This document shows, one piece after another, positions 21,760-33,419 of a DNA stretch of 44,052 nt (positions are counted from its first letter, which is position 1; every line of letters begins with the position of its first letter). The position numbers and the translations under genes were made by a program. This stretch comes from Phaeoceros laevis. Lineage: Eukaryota; Anthocerotophyta; Anthocerotopsida; Notothyladales. Under the pieces are notes generated by a model, which searched no databases, was not told where the DNA came from, and saw nothing but the letters and a program-made list of their open reading frames with translations. The DNA lies in assembly GCA_049999765.1 (NCBI GenBank), contig JBNGIQ010009435.1, forward strand, positions 105,071 to 149,122, given 5' to 3'.

Positions 21760-23110
21760 CCTGCAGTCGATGCTATCCTCGTGGCTTTTAAAGACCTTGT
21801 TTCATTTTTGGCAAAGCTTGGACATGTCTTTTTGAAAAGCTGGCAAGAAAGAACAGAACGCGAACTGACCGAGCTGTGTTGGTTTGTGTTAAAGACTGCT
21901 GCCAAGCGAAACAAGAACAAGCAGATTCATCAGCAGTCCATACTCCACGACAAAGCTGCTCGAGATGAAATTACATAGCCGCTGCAGCACTTCTATATTG
22001 CGGGGCTCGACAAAGCGGCGAACTCGCCATGCTTCATCTGCATTGCTCACATCCGAAAACAAGCCTTGTCAAGACTCTCGAGCCTTGACTTCACACATGT
22101 GAACCAGTCGCTTGAAGATACTGTAAGTACCATGCATGCACAAATTGATGGCTTGCTACCTGAAGTTGCTAATGATTTGGAATTGGGTCTTCCCTACCTA
22201 ATGGATACTTTCAAGCAGCACAAACAGAAGTACAGATGGCTAACCAACGCCCATGAGTGCTATTTTGCAGTAATTGCAGACCTGCTCACGCCTGCCACCA
22301 ACAGCCTATTCCCTTGGCTTAAAGCTTGGGCGGCGGAGAAACAGCAGGCATATCACAACTTCTTAAATGTGGAGACATCCTTGTTCTGGATTACCAACTC
22401 CACGTTGGATGTTGCACTCAATCTGCCTTCTCAGATGCATGATATCTTTGTGGCGGACATCTCAAGGTGTTACGAAGCCATACCTACCACTGGTAAGGAT
22501 GCCCTATCCTCAGCAATTGCTGCTTGTATCCGCATTGCCTACAAACAGCTAACAAAGGATATAAAAGACAGCGGACTCTTTTTGTCAAACTCGACCATGC
22601 CAGGGTTAAGTTTACAACAACAAGATGGTGTGCCCAACAGCCTGCTGACTCGTCAGTAGGCACCTGGATTGAACTGACAGCGAAACGCCTCACTGAGCTA
22701 CACACATGGCTCATGACCAGCTGCTATGTACAGTTCGGCAACCAGGTTTGGCATCAAACACTGGGGATCCCCATGAGATTTTTCTGTTTGCCCATCTGGT
22801 GTAATTTGTAATTTTTCTTCTATGAGTCAGCCTTTATTCAAAGGTTGGCCAGACTTGGAAGATCTGATTTGATGGGCTTTATTCAAGTATGCACGATGTC
22901 GTATATGGATGATTTATGCTGGCTCAACTCTAAGATACCAAGTAAGTCCTAAATCCAGCCATTCTTTGTACTGAGGATTCACCATTCTGGATCTACCCTT
23001 TGGACATAGTTAGTATTGAACCTGAAATCCAGGCTTTTGATACTGACCAGGACAGTAACACTATTGGTGTTGATGCACATTTCCTATCATCGAACTTGAC
23101 AAAGAAGCCA
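21760..23110 (+). mobile_element. Penelope-like reverse transcriptase, copy 2
   Basis: Same family as copy 1, on the opposite strand. Matching landmarks in order: KNKQIHQ, GLDKAANSPCFICIAHIR, KQHKQKYRWLTNAHEC, motif A VADISRCYEAIP (about 22447-22485), motif B degraded to GIPMRFFCLPIWC, intact YMDD (22902-22913), FWIYPLDIVSIEPEIQ, DAHFLS. Lesions: TAG where copy 1 has Trp before the DKAAN motif (about 21976), a -1 frame offset between about 22490 and 22640, a stop after WCNL, and further shifts after YMDD. The motif B Gly-to-Arg and Ser-to-Leu changes make it inactive. The thumb region seen in copies 1 and 3 is absent, so it is truncated near 23.1 kb. Confidence 0.75.
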
Positions 23111-23145
23111 CTAAGAACCGGACGGCGGAAGGGAACCTACCTACC

Positions 23146-23361
23146 TTGATGGACGTCCTCTCCCTTGACGACTGGCTGAAGCTGGCGAATGCGTGTCACA
23201 ATGATCTGCCAACTGGCTTGGAAAAACTCAAGAAAGTCCAGACGTTACTCCCTGAGATGCTTGTTGCGGATGAGACAGCTGTTGAAGAAGTCAATTGTGC
23301 CCTTGAGGTAACGGAAGATTCGTTTTACCTGGGTCCAATGCTCTCTTCCAAAATGTGCTAA
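23146..23361 (+). other. Unassigned 71-codon open frame
   Basis: Begins MMDVLSLDDWLKLANACHND and continues with LEKLKKVQTLLPEML. The first 50 residues look protein-like and helical. The rest overlaps the truncated end of the copia element on the other strand and is probably chance. It sits between RT copy 2 and the copia breakpoint (about 23285). I do not recognise it. It may be a piece of an exon or of the RT element. Confidence 0.3.
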
Positions 23362-24648
23362 GAATTGTGACACTAGGTGGACAGGGAAGGCTATGTCTGT
23401 CCTTGTCAAGCAGGTGAGAAAGATAAGAGTGCCCACTGCTTGTTTGTATGGCACGTTTGCCATTTCCCTGACCTCATCTTCTGTGACTGCAGCTTGATCC
23501 TTCATCAATTTGATACCAGCTGCAAGTGGAGTCGAGGATGCATGCGCCTCAGCCAAGTTGAACTTCACCAAACTGTCGTTGATATACTTACGCTGTGACA
23601 AAATGAGTGTTCTCCTTTTTCTGTCTCGTTTTATCTCCATTCCTAGGCACCAGGAGAGCTCACCGATGTCGGACATGTCATACTCGGCTTTGAGGAGATT
23701 CTTCAGGACCTCCATTAAGCTGCTAGGACCAAGAGTGCCCGCCATGATCAGATCATCGACATATATGAGGAGCATGAGATAAGCTCCTCCCTTCCTCAAA
23801 ATATACAAGTTTGCATCTGCCTTCGACTTTTGGAAGCCACACTTGTTGATTAGGAAGCTGTCTAATCGTGTGTGCCAAGCCCGAGGGCTTTGTTTCAAAC
23901 CATAAAGTGCTTTGTGCAACCTGCATACTAACTCTTCCTTGCCTTTCTCTACATATCCTTCAGGCTGGGACATGTAGATTTCTTCTTCAAGTTGCCCATT
24001 CAGAAATGCAGTGCGCACGTCCATTTGCTGCAGGTCAAGATCGCAATGTGCAGCAACTGCTAGCACCATCCTGAGGGTGGGGAACTTGATGACAGGAGCA
24101 AAGGTCTCAAAGTAATCTTCACCGGCTTTCTGTGAGAAGCCCTTGACTACCAGCCTTGCTTTGTAATGCGCAATGGACCCATCTGCCTTGTACTTGGTCT
24201 TAAAGACTCACTTGCATGAGATAGCACGCCTTCCAGGTGGTAAGGGCTGCAACGTCCATGTCCCATTCTGGATAAGCGAATTGTATTCTTCAGTTACAGC
24301 TTGTTTCCACTTACTTGCATCTGGACCAGAATATGCCTCTCGCATTGTGGGTGGATCTTTCGGGTCCACCTGGGCCACACCTAATGCTTGTGCCACTTCC
24401 TTCTCTACAGAGCTTCCAGGTCGAAGCATGGCAAGGAGCAATGAATCATGCTCGGAATCACTATCCTCATCAGCAGTCGGGACCCCCACTGACTCTTGTG
24501 TTACCTCACCAGTGGACCAGTCGGTGTGACTGTGTCGAGTCCGGTTGCTTGGATCAAAGAAGACTGGAGCTGACCTCGACCTGGATGGATATCTGGAAGT
24601 TGACGCTTCTGCCGCTGCGGTTTCGTGTGCAGGCGCTTCATACAGCAC
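23285..24648 (-). pseudogene. Copia reverse transcriptase, nonsense-mutated and truncated
   Basis: Reads SKWKQAVTEEYNSLIQNGTW, then CK-stop-VFKTKYKADG, where TGA at about 24206-24208 replaces the usual Trp. Then ARLVVKGFSQ, QQMDVRTAFLNGQLEEEIYM, and the catalytic LIYVDDLIMAG. It ends at FRYLKGTID, where RNase H should begin. All RT motifs are otherwise well kept, which suggests a fairly young element. Confidence 0.88.
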
Positions 24649-24669
24649 CGCTTCTGGGTCAGCAGTTTC

Positions 24670-26322
24670 TCAAGCCGTTTCTAACACAGCCGTTTCTGGC
24701 TCTTCATGTGCATCCTCACTAGCATGCACCATGTCTGGAGAGTCCTCATTGTCCTCCTCCTCACTAGATATGGGTGCGGGCTCCTTCAAGTCACTGCCCA
24801 AAGACTGATCAAACTCGGAAATGTGTCCAGCTGCAGGAACTGTGAACTCGGGAGCATCATCGCCAGCAAAATCCAATGACGCCTCCTCTTCTTCAGGTAC
24901 CACGTAAGTTGGCACTGCCCCCTTTTGCACCTTGTTCTTTAATAGGCTAGCTTCGTTAAATATAACACTACGTGCATACTCAACCCCGCGGGTCTGAGGA
25001 TCAAAACAACTTATAGGCCTTGATGCCTTCAGTGTACCCGATAAAAACAAGCTTCTTTGCTTTGTCTGATAGCTTCGAGTTAACCAGCTTTTTCTTTGGC
25101 ACATGTGCATATGCTGGAGAACTGAATGCACGTAAGTGCTGGACAGTCGGCTTCCGGCCACACCACACTTCATAGGGAGTTTTACCTTGAAGGGATTTCG
25201 AAGGTAAGCGGTTATATAAATAGTTGGCTGTACAGATAGCCTCTCCCAATATGCCAAAGCCAAGTTAGCTTGTTTTAACATAGACCGTGCTATGTCTTGT
25301 GCAGGTCGATTGCGGCGTTCCGAAACTCCATTCTGAGAGGAACTGTAAGGTACAGTGAACTGACGAGATATGCCCAAGCCTGCACAATACTCGTTGAAGG
25401 CATTGGAATCATACTCGCCTCCGTTATCAATCCTCAAACAAACAATCTTTTTCTTGGTTTGCCTCTCCACCCTAGCCTTATATTCTTTGAAGCATGAGAA
25501 AGCCTCGTTCTTGTGTTTAAGAACATAGACATGGCCATACCTGCTAAAGTCATCAATGAATGTGAGGAAGTAGAGGCCTCCTCCAAATGATGGCGATGAT
25601 ACAGGTCCGCACAAATCTGAGTGCACAAGTTGTAGCACTCCAGTGGCACAAGTGCCTCCTCCTTTAGGGAAAGCAGTCTTGTGATGCTTCCCATAAACAC
25701 ATGCTTCACAGAACGGCTGAGGGCTAAGGTTTGCTGGAACCCCATCAGAGTAAAGGTCATATGTGCCCATATCCTTCAGCTTGTGTGGGTTTGGATGTCC
25801 CAAGCGCATGTGCCATATCTTAGTTACATCTGAGTCTGATACACTAGGACTAACTCCAGCTACTTGTGCTGATGGTACAGGGATACTGGAAATGTTGAGG
25901 AGGAAGAGATCATGATAAACCTGACCTACTGCTATGATTTTCCCAGACTCCTTGATGACACATGTGGACCTTTTGAATACAACCTCAAGCTCTCGACTGC
26001 GTACAAGCTGACACACTGACACGAGGTTTTTAGTGATAGCAGGGACATGTAACACATTGTGCAAAGGGAGGGTGCTGCCATTTTCCAAACGCAAGGTAAC
26101 TGTACCTACCCCTTTAATCTGCAGCTCACTATCATCCCCTAGCAGGACATTTTGTGACTCAGAGCTAAGGACATAGTTGGAAAACACAGACCTATCATGA
26201 CAAATGTGTGCTGTTGCCCCTGAATCTATAAACCAATGTGCTTGATGCGATTGTACAGCAGATAGACAAACTGTCAAGGCTTGATGGGTTACCTTGACTC
26301 GTTTTGGTGGAGGACTGGACAT
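24670..26322 (-). pseudogene. Copia protease and integrase, frameshifted
   Basis: Aspartic protease motif HWFIDSGATAHIC, then the GAG-pre-integrase zinc region (WHMRLGHPNPHKL, FCEACVYGKHHKTAFP), then the integrase core with Asp in VHSDLCGP, Asp in LRIDNGGEY and Glu in SQNGVSERRNR. After ALAYWE the frame is lost. The true sequence (GEAICTANYLYNRLPSKSLQ) continues in another frame at 25249-25001 and returns to the first at FDPQTRGVEYARSVIF. Two compensating shifts therefore interrupt it. It ends in an acidic linker. Confidence 0.85.
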
Positions 26323-27584
26323 TGCAGGAGGTGGAGATGACTCAGTGAGAGATGGGGGACGCGTACCAACAGCACAGGTGGCGATGCCTTCTCCTTCTTG
26401 GCCACAGTGTGTGCCTCAGGAGCAGGTGCCCGCTTTGGTTCACCGTTCTTCTTTCTGCAGTCTCTTTCCCAGTGGTTAGGTAACCCACACCAATAGCAAT
26501 TCCCTTGCCTCTTTTTGCTTGATGAAGCATCTCCGGATGAGCTTGATCCATATCCCTTGGACTTGAAGGGTTTTCCAGGTCCCCTTCGAGGCCCTTTTGG
26601 CCTTGCTGTGAATAATGCTTCTGATCTAGGTGGTTTCGGCGCAGCAGGAGCCATCCTGCTAGCCTCTTCCATCAACAATGCTCCAACACATTCATTCACA
26701 TTCAAAGTTGGTATGTCCTCCTCTCGCATACGTGTGACAACCGCTAGTTGCTGTACCAGCCTCAAAATTGCATTCTGACTTGTTACGAAATTCGAGTAAC
26801 TAGCAGGTAAAGCAGACAGCAACCTCATGCAGGCATCCGATTCCTTGACAAGTGTGCCAGCTTGCTCCAGCTTAAGGCGTGCATTTCGAAACTTTGCAAT
26901 AAGCTGGTCAAGTGGCTCACCTTCTCGCATCTTCAAATTGAAGTACCTGGCACTTGCAGACATCTTCGTCATCATATCCTTTCCATGGTAAACCATGGCC
27001 AAGTGATCCCACATCTCTTTTGAGGTAGTTGTTGCTGCTGTTGTCATGACCATCTCTTCCACCAACCCAATTCTGAGTGCACTTTGTGCACGTACGTCAA
27101 GGAAGTCCCACAGCCTTTGATCTTCTGACCTTTGGCCTTCTCGTTGTCCAGGTTCATCTTCTGGGCGTGGAAGATCTCCAAACACGTGCGCCCACAAAGA
27201 CAACTCCATCAGGACACCCTTCATTCTCAACTTCCACACGTCATAATTGGTCCCATTGGTGAGACGGTCCTTTTCTTTAAAATCGAAGTGTACATGTTGT
27301 AATTTCTTCATAAACTTTGCAGTAATGCTGTCAACGCTATCTCTGTCATCATCTCTATTGGTTTCTGGCGGCCTTTGATCATCAGGTGGCCTCTTGTCAC
27401 CCATGCCGAACAAAGCCGCTAGCCCGTCCAAGAAGTCACCTTCAAGTGATTGGTTAATTAGTTCAGGACTCGATGGCTTCTTGTTCCCCAGATGGCATTC
27501 AGAAATATGGAGGGGACGATGGCACCACGTCAAGCTCCTTCTCAAGCAAGCTTGCATCATTCTTAGTGGTGCCTGTCTTAACAA
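26289..27584 (-). pseudogene. Copia gag
   Basis: A 431-codon frame. The natural start is probably the Met of MGDKRPPDD at 27403, since upstream residues look like read-through of flanking DNA. It contains the copia gag core (NYDVWKLRMKGVL, LWDFLDVRAQSALR, KEMWDHLAMVYHG) and a CCHC zinc knuckle CYWCGLPNHWERDC (CX2CX4HX4C) that packages RNA. Just after the Lys-rich tail the frame departs from pol, so a frameshift breaks the polyprotein at about 26400. Almost intact otherwise. Confidence 0.85.
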
Positions 27585-28552
27585 GCAGTACGATACGCCC
27601 AGAGCACCGAGTGTAACTTAGTGTCCCAGTCGTATGTGTACTCCGTCGTCACCTTCTTCAGGATCTTTGTCACCAAACCATTAGCCTTCTCGGTCAAACC
27701 ATTCGCCTTCAGGTTGTATGGCGTCGTCTTCCTATGCTTGATGTTGAAGTACGTCGTCATCGCTGCAACCGTCTCGTTGAGGAAATGCGTACCCCTATCA
27801 CTCACTAACTCCAACGGACAACCGTACCTCGTAATAATGTTCTCAAATAAAAACTTGGCTACCGTCTTCGCATCGTCTGCCCTCACTGCTTCTGCTTCCA
27901 CCATCTTCGTGCAATAATCAGTAGCAAGCAAAATGTACCTTCGTCTCGTTCCACGAGTAGGCGGCTGAATCGGACCGATGAAATCTATGCCCCACTTCTC
28001 AAAAGGCGCCAAAGGTAGGATCGTTGTCAACGGCCAACGAGTTGTTGCCGTCGGCCTTCCAACACGCTGACATGCATCACACTTCCGTACAAACTCTGCA
28101 GCGTCTCGGTACATAGTTGGCCACCAATACCCTGCCTCCAACGTCTTCTTCACCGTGTTCTTCATAGCATAATGTCCACCGCCCTCTTCCTCATGCATAG
28201 CACGAAGAACCTGTTGAACCTCACAACCTTCTAAACATCGTCTAAGCTCCTCATCTGGTCCCAACCTGAACAACAGCCCCTCAATCAAAGTGTAGGGTGC
28301 ACACTTGTGAATGAAGACCGTCTTTGCTTCGTTAGAGAGTCCGTCCGGCAATACCTGATACTCAAGAAAATTCCTAATTAATATCCCTGTAAGTATGACG
28401 ATGTGGAGGCGTGCTCCCCACCTCATTCCTTGCCATACGATCCCTCTCGTTCTGACCATTAGGAACCAGGTTAACTGCCTCCTCCTCTGCAACAAGCTCA
28501 GCCAACGAAGCCTAGGCGTTAGGGTTGAACGTGTACAGCAGGGAACCTGCAC
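27578..28552 (-). pseudogene. Second Ty3/gypsy integrase fragment
   Basis: Begins between RNase H and integrase (LFRLGPDEELRRCLE), then the H2C2 zinc finger (HEEEGGGHYAMK, CDACQRVG) and the integrase core: Asp in KWGIDFIGPIQ, Asp in LVSDRGTHF, Glu in LTEKANGLV (HKKTTPYN-like context before it). It stops abruptly at LHSVLWAYRTAC, where gypsy elements continue, exactly where the copia element begins. A frameshift or stop is likely near 28390. It belongs to a different gypsy lineage from the PHD element: a common type with GGHYAMKNTVKK and no PHD visible. Confidence 0.85.
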
Positions 28553-29552
28553 CTTGTTTCAAAGATGATGGAGAGTTTGCACATCCATTGCTGAGCAAAC
28601 GGATGCGCACGTCAGAAGCCACCAAAAAAATCGTGGAGAACAGCAAGCAAGCTGATGAGCAGCAAGCCCTCCAAGAGCAATGCACTCTACCGACCACCCC
28701 GTCATGAGAATTGGAAGCCCAGCTAGGTAAGTGGGAGCATCGTGTTTGGGTCGCCACTAACGTCAACCTATTGGCACCCGCTATAGTTACTAACCTTAGA
28801 CTACCTCTTCGGACTTGAAGAAAGACTTCTTGCCTGCAAAACCGACGCAATATATTCTGTGAGATTTCCAAGATACATGTGCTACCTTGTGCTGTCATCC
28901 ATGCCTTTTTGTCACAAGCTTTTGAATTACCAACTTTTAGATACTTGCTGCATGAGGACTTTGCTTTACGCTCTTGTTGGTTCTAATAAAACCCGTGCAG
29001 CTGAACTATTCAGCAACACGAAGGGGTACTGGCGGTTCTGCACATCCCGGACATGTCACATTGCTCCCTGCAGACATCTGATATGGATGGAACCTGGCGA
29101 GAGGAAACCACGAGGTGGCTGCCCCCCACCAGGACAACGCCCTGCAAGCTCCTCCTAGATCTGAACGGGACCTGCATACACCGTGAACTGCTTGGCATTA
29201 GTCAAAAACTCTGCTATGAGCTCTTCGTAGCTACTTGTCTCTGGACTGTCGCAAGGGAACAGCGTGGCCTTCTTGATAGACATTCCTGGCAAACCTCATT
29301 GTCACCTTTTTCGCTAAGCAAGCAGCGCAAGTCCTCGATACAAAGCTTTCGTCCTCTCCTGCCAAGCCACAACAAAAACATGCTGTCAAGTCCCTTTCAC
29401 GGGCAATGAGACAGGGCAATGTTATTGTTATTAAAAATGGCATTGTGGCTGTATGCTAGGAACACACACTATGTATCACTTGAGGATTGCTTGGTCGCTT
29501 TCCTGCTTGCTGCATGCTGGCTATTAACACATTTAACATTATGTGTTGACAG
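28553..29552. other. Unassigned stretch inside the retroelement island
   Basis: No known gene. On the plus strand, 28533-28800 reads moderately protein-like (FKDDGEFAHPLLSKRMRTSE, later KWEHRVWVATNVNLLAPAIV) with a single stop at 28705-28707, but I cannot assign it. 28860-29550 shows nothing recognisable. Confidence 0.35.
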
Positions 29553-30001
29553 GAAGAGGCTACCTGGCATGAAGATCTCATTGCCCTTGGGTACCCTGGC
29601 TTTGACGGAAGTGTCGTCCCATCACCCGCGGTTCAGGCAGTGTTGGCATCCATCACGGACCCAGAGTTCCATGGCTAACAGGTGCCTTTGCTTTTAGGAA
29701 ATATGACAAGCGAAGGGCCTTGCCCTTCCCTATTGCACAATTCATTCATCTTGCTTCAAACAGGTCTATTTCGCAGGCCTACAAGGTGATATTATCTCAA
29801 GTCTTTCCACTTCTATACATCTGCAGCAATGTGGATAACGTGCATGAGGAAATCATGACACTTGTCGAGGCTTTCATAGCTAACAGCTTTCATTGAAGGA
29901 GACTACTTTGCACTGTGCAGAAATTTCTCAAGCATGGATCGTTCCCAGGTGCACATGTTGACCAACAAGAAGTGCTAGACCACTTGGAACAAGAAATCTG
30001 G
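29553..30001 (+). pseudogene. Penelope-like reverse transcriptase, copy 3 (C-terminal piece)
   Basis: Only the region after the RT palm remains. YDKRRALPFPIAQFIHLASN, then SQAYKVILSQVFPLLYICSN and LVEAFIANSFH match the thumb of copy 1 (YDKRRALPFQIAQFIHLQSN, RQAYKIILSQAF, LVEAFVTNGFD). A TGA follows SFH, after which the match resumes (KFLKHGSFPGAHVD). The first 40 codons (EEATWHEDLIALGYPGFDGS) have no counterpart that I can see in copies 1 or 2. The tandem array begins about 200 bp downstream on the same strand. Confidence 0.75.
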
Positions 30002-30701
30002 TGCGTTAATTCCCTGTAAGGCTGCTGCAACCAATGGTGATGGTTCACATTACCAGGTACTTGCAATTATGTCTTGTCCTCTCCCGTCTGGCTTTGTTAC
30101 TTCGATCTCTGATGTTGTGGTGTGCGTTCTCGCCAAGGACTACACACCGCATTCATCCTTGTACGAGACGAGAACTATAGCTGCACACCGGGTTGGTAGG
30201 AGGGTTACATACATACATACACATACATGTTGTATGTATGTATGCCAAATGATGCCATGATCCTTTTTTTCATGCCATGATTTGACACAACGCGAGTGAG
30301 TGAGTTTCGTTATTTTTGCTAAACTGCTTTTTACATGGTTGCTTGCCTTACCATCTATAATGGTCATAACCCGCGGCAGCTATCTTATGGAAGGCTCTGG
30401 ATTCTCTGGTTATGCATTGTGTCTTTACAGATGCCAGCTGGACATCAGATTATCACATAGAACGTTCTGGACGGGCTACACATGAGTTGGAAGAACCGGG
30501 AACGGTTCACATTCCTGGCCACCGCACTGCATTAAATACACATGGATCCTAGGCACTGAGGCCGATGATGGGTATCCACTACAAAAAGTGTATTCTAATC
30601 AGATGACGGCAGGCTTTAATTCTCATGTCAAGCTTTGTGCCGTTAAACATGGATCTCCAGCAGGTAAACAGCAGTGAGAGAAAGGCTTTTTGCATGGGCA
30701 G

Positions 30702-30741
<40 letters not shown>
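30702..30741 (+). repeat. Poly(A) tract of 40
   Basis: An uninterrupted run of 40 A residues inside the first array unit. It could be the tail of an inserted retrocopy, but I could not identify a matching target-site duplication. Run length is error-prone in draft assemblies. Confidence 0.8.
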
Positions 30742-30744
<3 letters not shown>

Positions 30745-30946
30745 GGCAGTAGCAGGTGGCACACACCTCCCTTCTCCCCCAATCAGTGCCTATTTCTACT
30801 CTTGATCAGCCTGTAAACCAATGCATTTTTTCTCGTCCTGCTGCCTTGGTCCTTGAGCTCTGTTCCCCTGCCTGGACAATTGCCTCCATTCTCACCTTGC
30901 AGCCTGTGCTGCTCATTCTGTTACGTTACTGTTACCTTTTTTCAGC

Positions 30947-30958
30947 ATGGCCCAACAG
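30947..30958 (+). other. Conserved ATG mini-exon, unit 1
   Basis: ATGGCCCAACAG followed directly by GT. Equivalent to ATGACGCAGCAG-GT in unit 2 and ATGACCCAGCAG-GT in unit 4: Met, Ala or Thr, Gln, Gln at a possible splice donor. Confidence 0.45.
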
Positions 30959-32610
30959 GTACCTTGGCCGGGAATGTGTTGCCTTAGAAAGTGTTGCCAT
31001 AGCATGATTTTTTGATAAAGCTGATTGCTGCTTGTGAATGATGCTCATGTTGGCTGCCACGACCACAATTCGAGGGTAACTGGAATCCCCACCAGCTTTC
31101 CTTGCATTTCAGGCCCACAGGAAACTAAGTTCAAAAAACAGTCATGCAAATGCTGTTACCTACATTTCTCTTGAAAGGATTGCAGCATGTACCTGGATCT
31201 GCTTGCCCAGGGGTCCAGAAATCCAGGCCTAGGATTTCCGACAAGCACTGATGAAGGCGGAGGGAGGGGGAGACTCACAATCTGCCTATGGCTGCTTTTC
31301 CTTGGAGTTCTACAGGCAGAAAGTAGTGAAGTTTGCCTTGTAGCTCCTGCTTGCATTCCTAGTTTTTGTAAATCTGCTTCTAAACACTTGTAGTTGCAAG
31401 CTAAACTACTGACTGATTGCTGTCTCTGTACCTGGAAATTTTTTCGTTCTGCACCTTAGTCAGCTGTCAAGCTGGAACACTTGCCGGCCATTACCTGTGT
31501 AATTGAGCTTAGTCTGGCTCAGGATTTGGACATCTATTGAGGTCACTGTGCATCAGAAATGTGGAAAGCAACACCATCTTATACAGCTGTTGATCCCGTG
31601 CAGCCTTGGCAAGGTGCCTGCTACGTTGTTACTTGCGAAACATCTCTATCTCGCACAACTTAGGACTTGGCAGTTTTTTGAGCATGTTGTGCACATTTGC
31701 GAGCTAGCATACCGTGATCAGGTTACGCTGTGCTTTATCTTGAGCACGCCTACACAAGGCACAAAACAAGAGGAATTTGTTACCATTCTGCTGCAAAACT
31801 TGCTCAGGTTTTTGTATCATTTAGACAAGTCCTGCTCGGGCAACTGGCAGGTCACAACCTTGTGTTTGTGAACCTGTATGTATCTGTAACATACATACCT
31901 TGTTGTATGTAGGTATGTTTCATGTATGTATGTATAGTAATGTCTTGATATGCCTTTGCTAGCTTGAGACAACATGTACTGGCGGGGGCCTACTAAATTT
32001 GTGTAGCCTGAATACAGAAAGGTGGCAGCGACAAGTCATACTTACATGTGTTGCAAAGCACAAGGCTAACCACTTTCTCGTGGCCTGACGGCGGCAATAC
32101 AGTTTGTTTAAAAGTGCCAGCAGGGTGTACCTGCAATGCTAAAAAATGACTTTGCGGGCCTGGTGCTGGCTAGTCATCAATGCTTAACGAGTACTGGAAT
32201 ACGTGTTGTCTACCCAAGTGTTGTTGCCAGCAACGAAGAACCAGATCACCTTGTGGTTTCTTGGTTATTTTATACACTTGTTTGCTCACAACCATGACAT
32301 TTCCAGCTGGACGGATCTGTGAGGAGATGCATGCGAATCTGAATTAATGTTGCGGACTAAAGCAGGATATCAGATCGTCACTTGGCATGCTAATCCTGGT
32401 CCTCTGCATTTTTTAAGTCTTCTTGAAAAGTGAACAAGGCTGCGCAGCCAAAACCTGGGTCTTCTTGGAAAGTACCTGCTGGAGGCTAATAACCCTTTGT
32501 CATGAACGCTAACCCACGTGGTTCAGGCTCCCTGATACCACAAACAAGAAGAGTCATGCTTAAATATCTGAAATCGAGAGAGACTTACACAAACCCGACC
32601 TAATTTCCCG

Positions 32611-32755
32611 CCTACATAAGAGCCCGCCTGCTAGAACTCTAAGCACCTTGTTTCAATTTGTCTCCTCCCTCATTTCAGTCTTTTTCCTCCCTCCCTGCCA
32701 TTCTTCCTCACTTGCCCGTGACCCCAGCAGCATTCCCGGCAACATGACGCAGCAG
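32611..32755 (+). promoter_or_regulatory. Promoter-like box and ATG mini-exon, unit 2
   Basis: CCTACATAAGAGCCCGCC (TATA-like) at 32611, then ATGACGCAGCAG at 32744-32755 followed by GT. Unit 4 has the same pair 142 bp apart. Reading across a possible intron ending TTTACCAG at about 32800 gives a short open frame that stops at about 32948. Transcription is inferred. Confidence 0.45.
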
Positions 32756-33419
32756 GTTAGCCTCATTCTGAATGCTTTTTGTGCTTTGTATTTACCAGAT
32801 GTGCTATGAGGCCTGGATCTGCCAGAACGACCAGAAATCCAGCCTAGGAAGCCTTTCTGGCACTGAAGAAGGAAGGTGGAGGGGGCAGCCTCACCAGCTG
32901 ACATGCCTAGTACATTTGGAGGCTGCTTGGGACACACTGGTGTTGTGACCCAACAATCTTTTGGAAGAATGAATGTCCTTTGTCTTTTTCGCAATGTTTC
33001 AGCTTGGAAAAACTTGTCTATGCTTGCTGAAAACCTATTGTCTGTAAAGATGTCCCAGAAATCACCATACCGGCTGCTGCAGCAACACAAATCGACGCAC
33101 AAGGGTCTGGGAGCACAAGGCGATCAATACCTGTGCTCATACTCAGAATGGTGCAACATGGCCTTGCCATGCTCGGGCTGTGTGACTACATACACTTTTT
33201 TGCGGTCCAAAGCTCTGCTGCTATCGTTATTCTTCGTAGTTGTTATCTCCTTGTAAAACTTCATAGTGAAAGCTGATGCTTCATGAAAGCTGCTGGTGAC
33301 ACTTGCATCTTCATAAAAATGCTGCTTCTCCCCTTTAAAAGGGTGCCTGTACCAGAGATTTGGAAGCTGTTCCAAACCTGCGTTGGACATGATACTGGAA
33401 AGCAAAAAAGTGCCTGCAA

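Larger units (their letters stand above)
23285..27580 (-). mobile_element. Ty1/copia retrotransposon, broken
   Basis: Minus-strand order gag, protease, integrase, RT is diagnostic of Ty1/copia. The 3' part stops inside the start of RNase H (YLKGTID, about 23285), so most of RNase H and the 3' LTR are lost. The 5' edge meets a gypsy integrase fragment near 27580. No LTRs were recognised. Frameshifts and stops are described in the part-entries. Confidence 0.9.
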
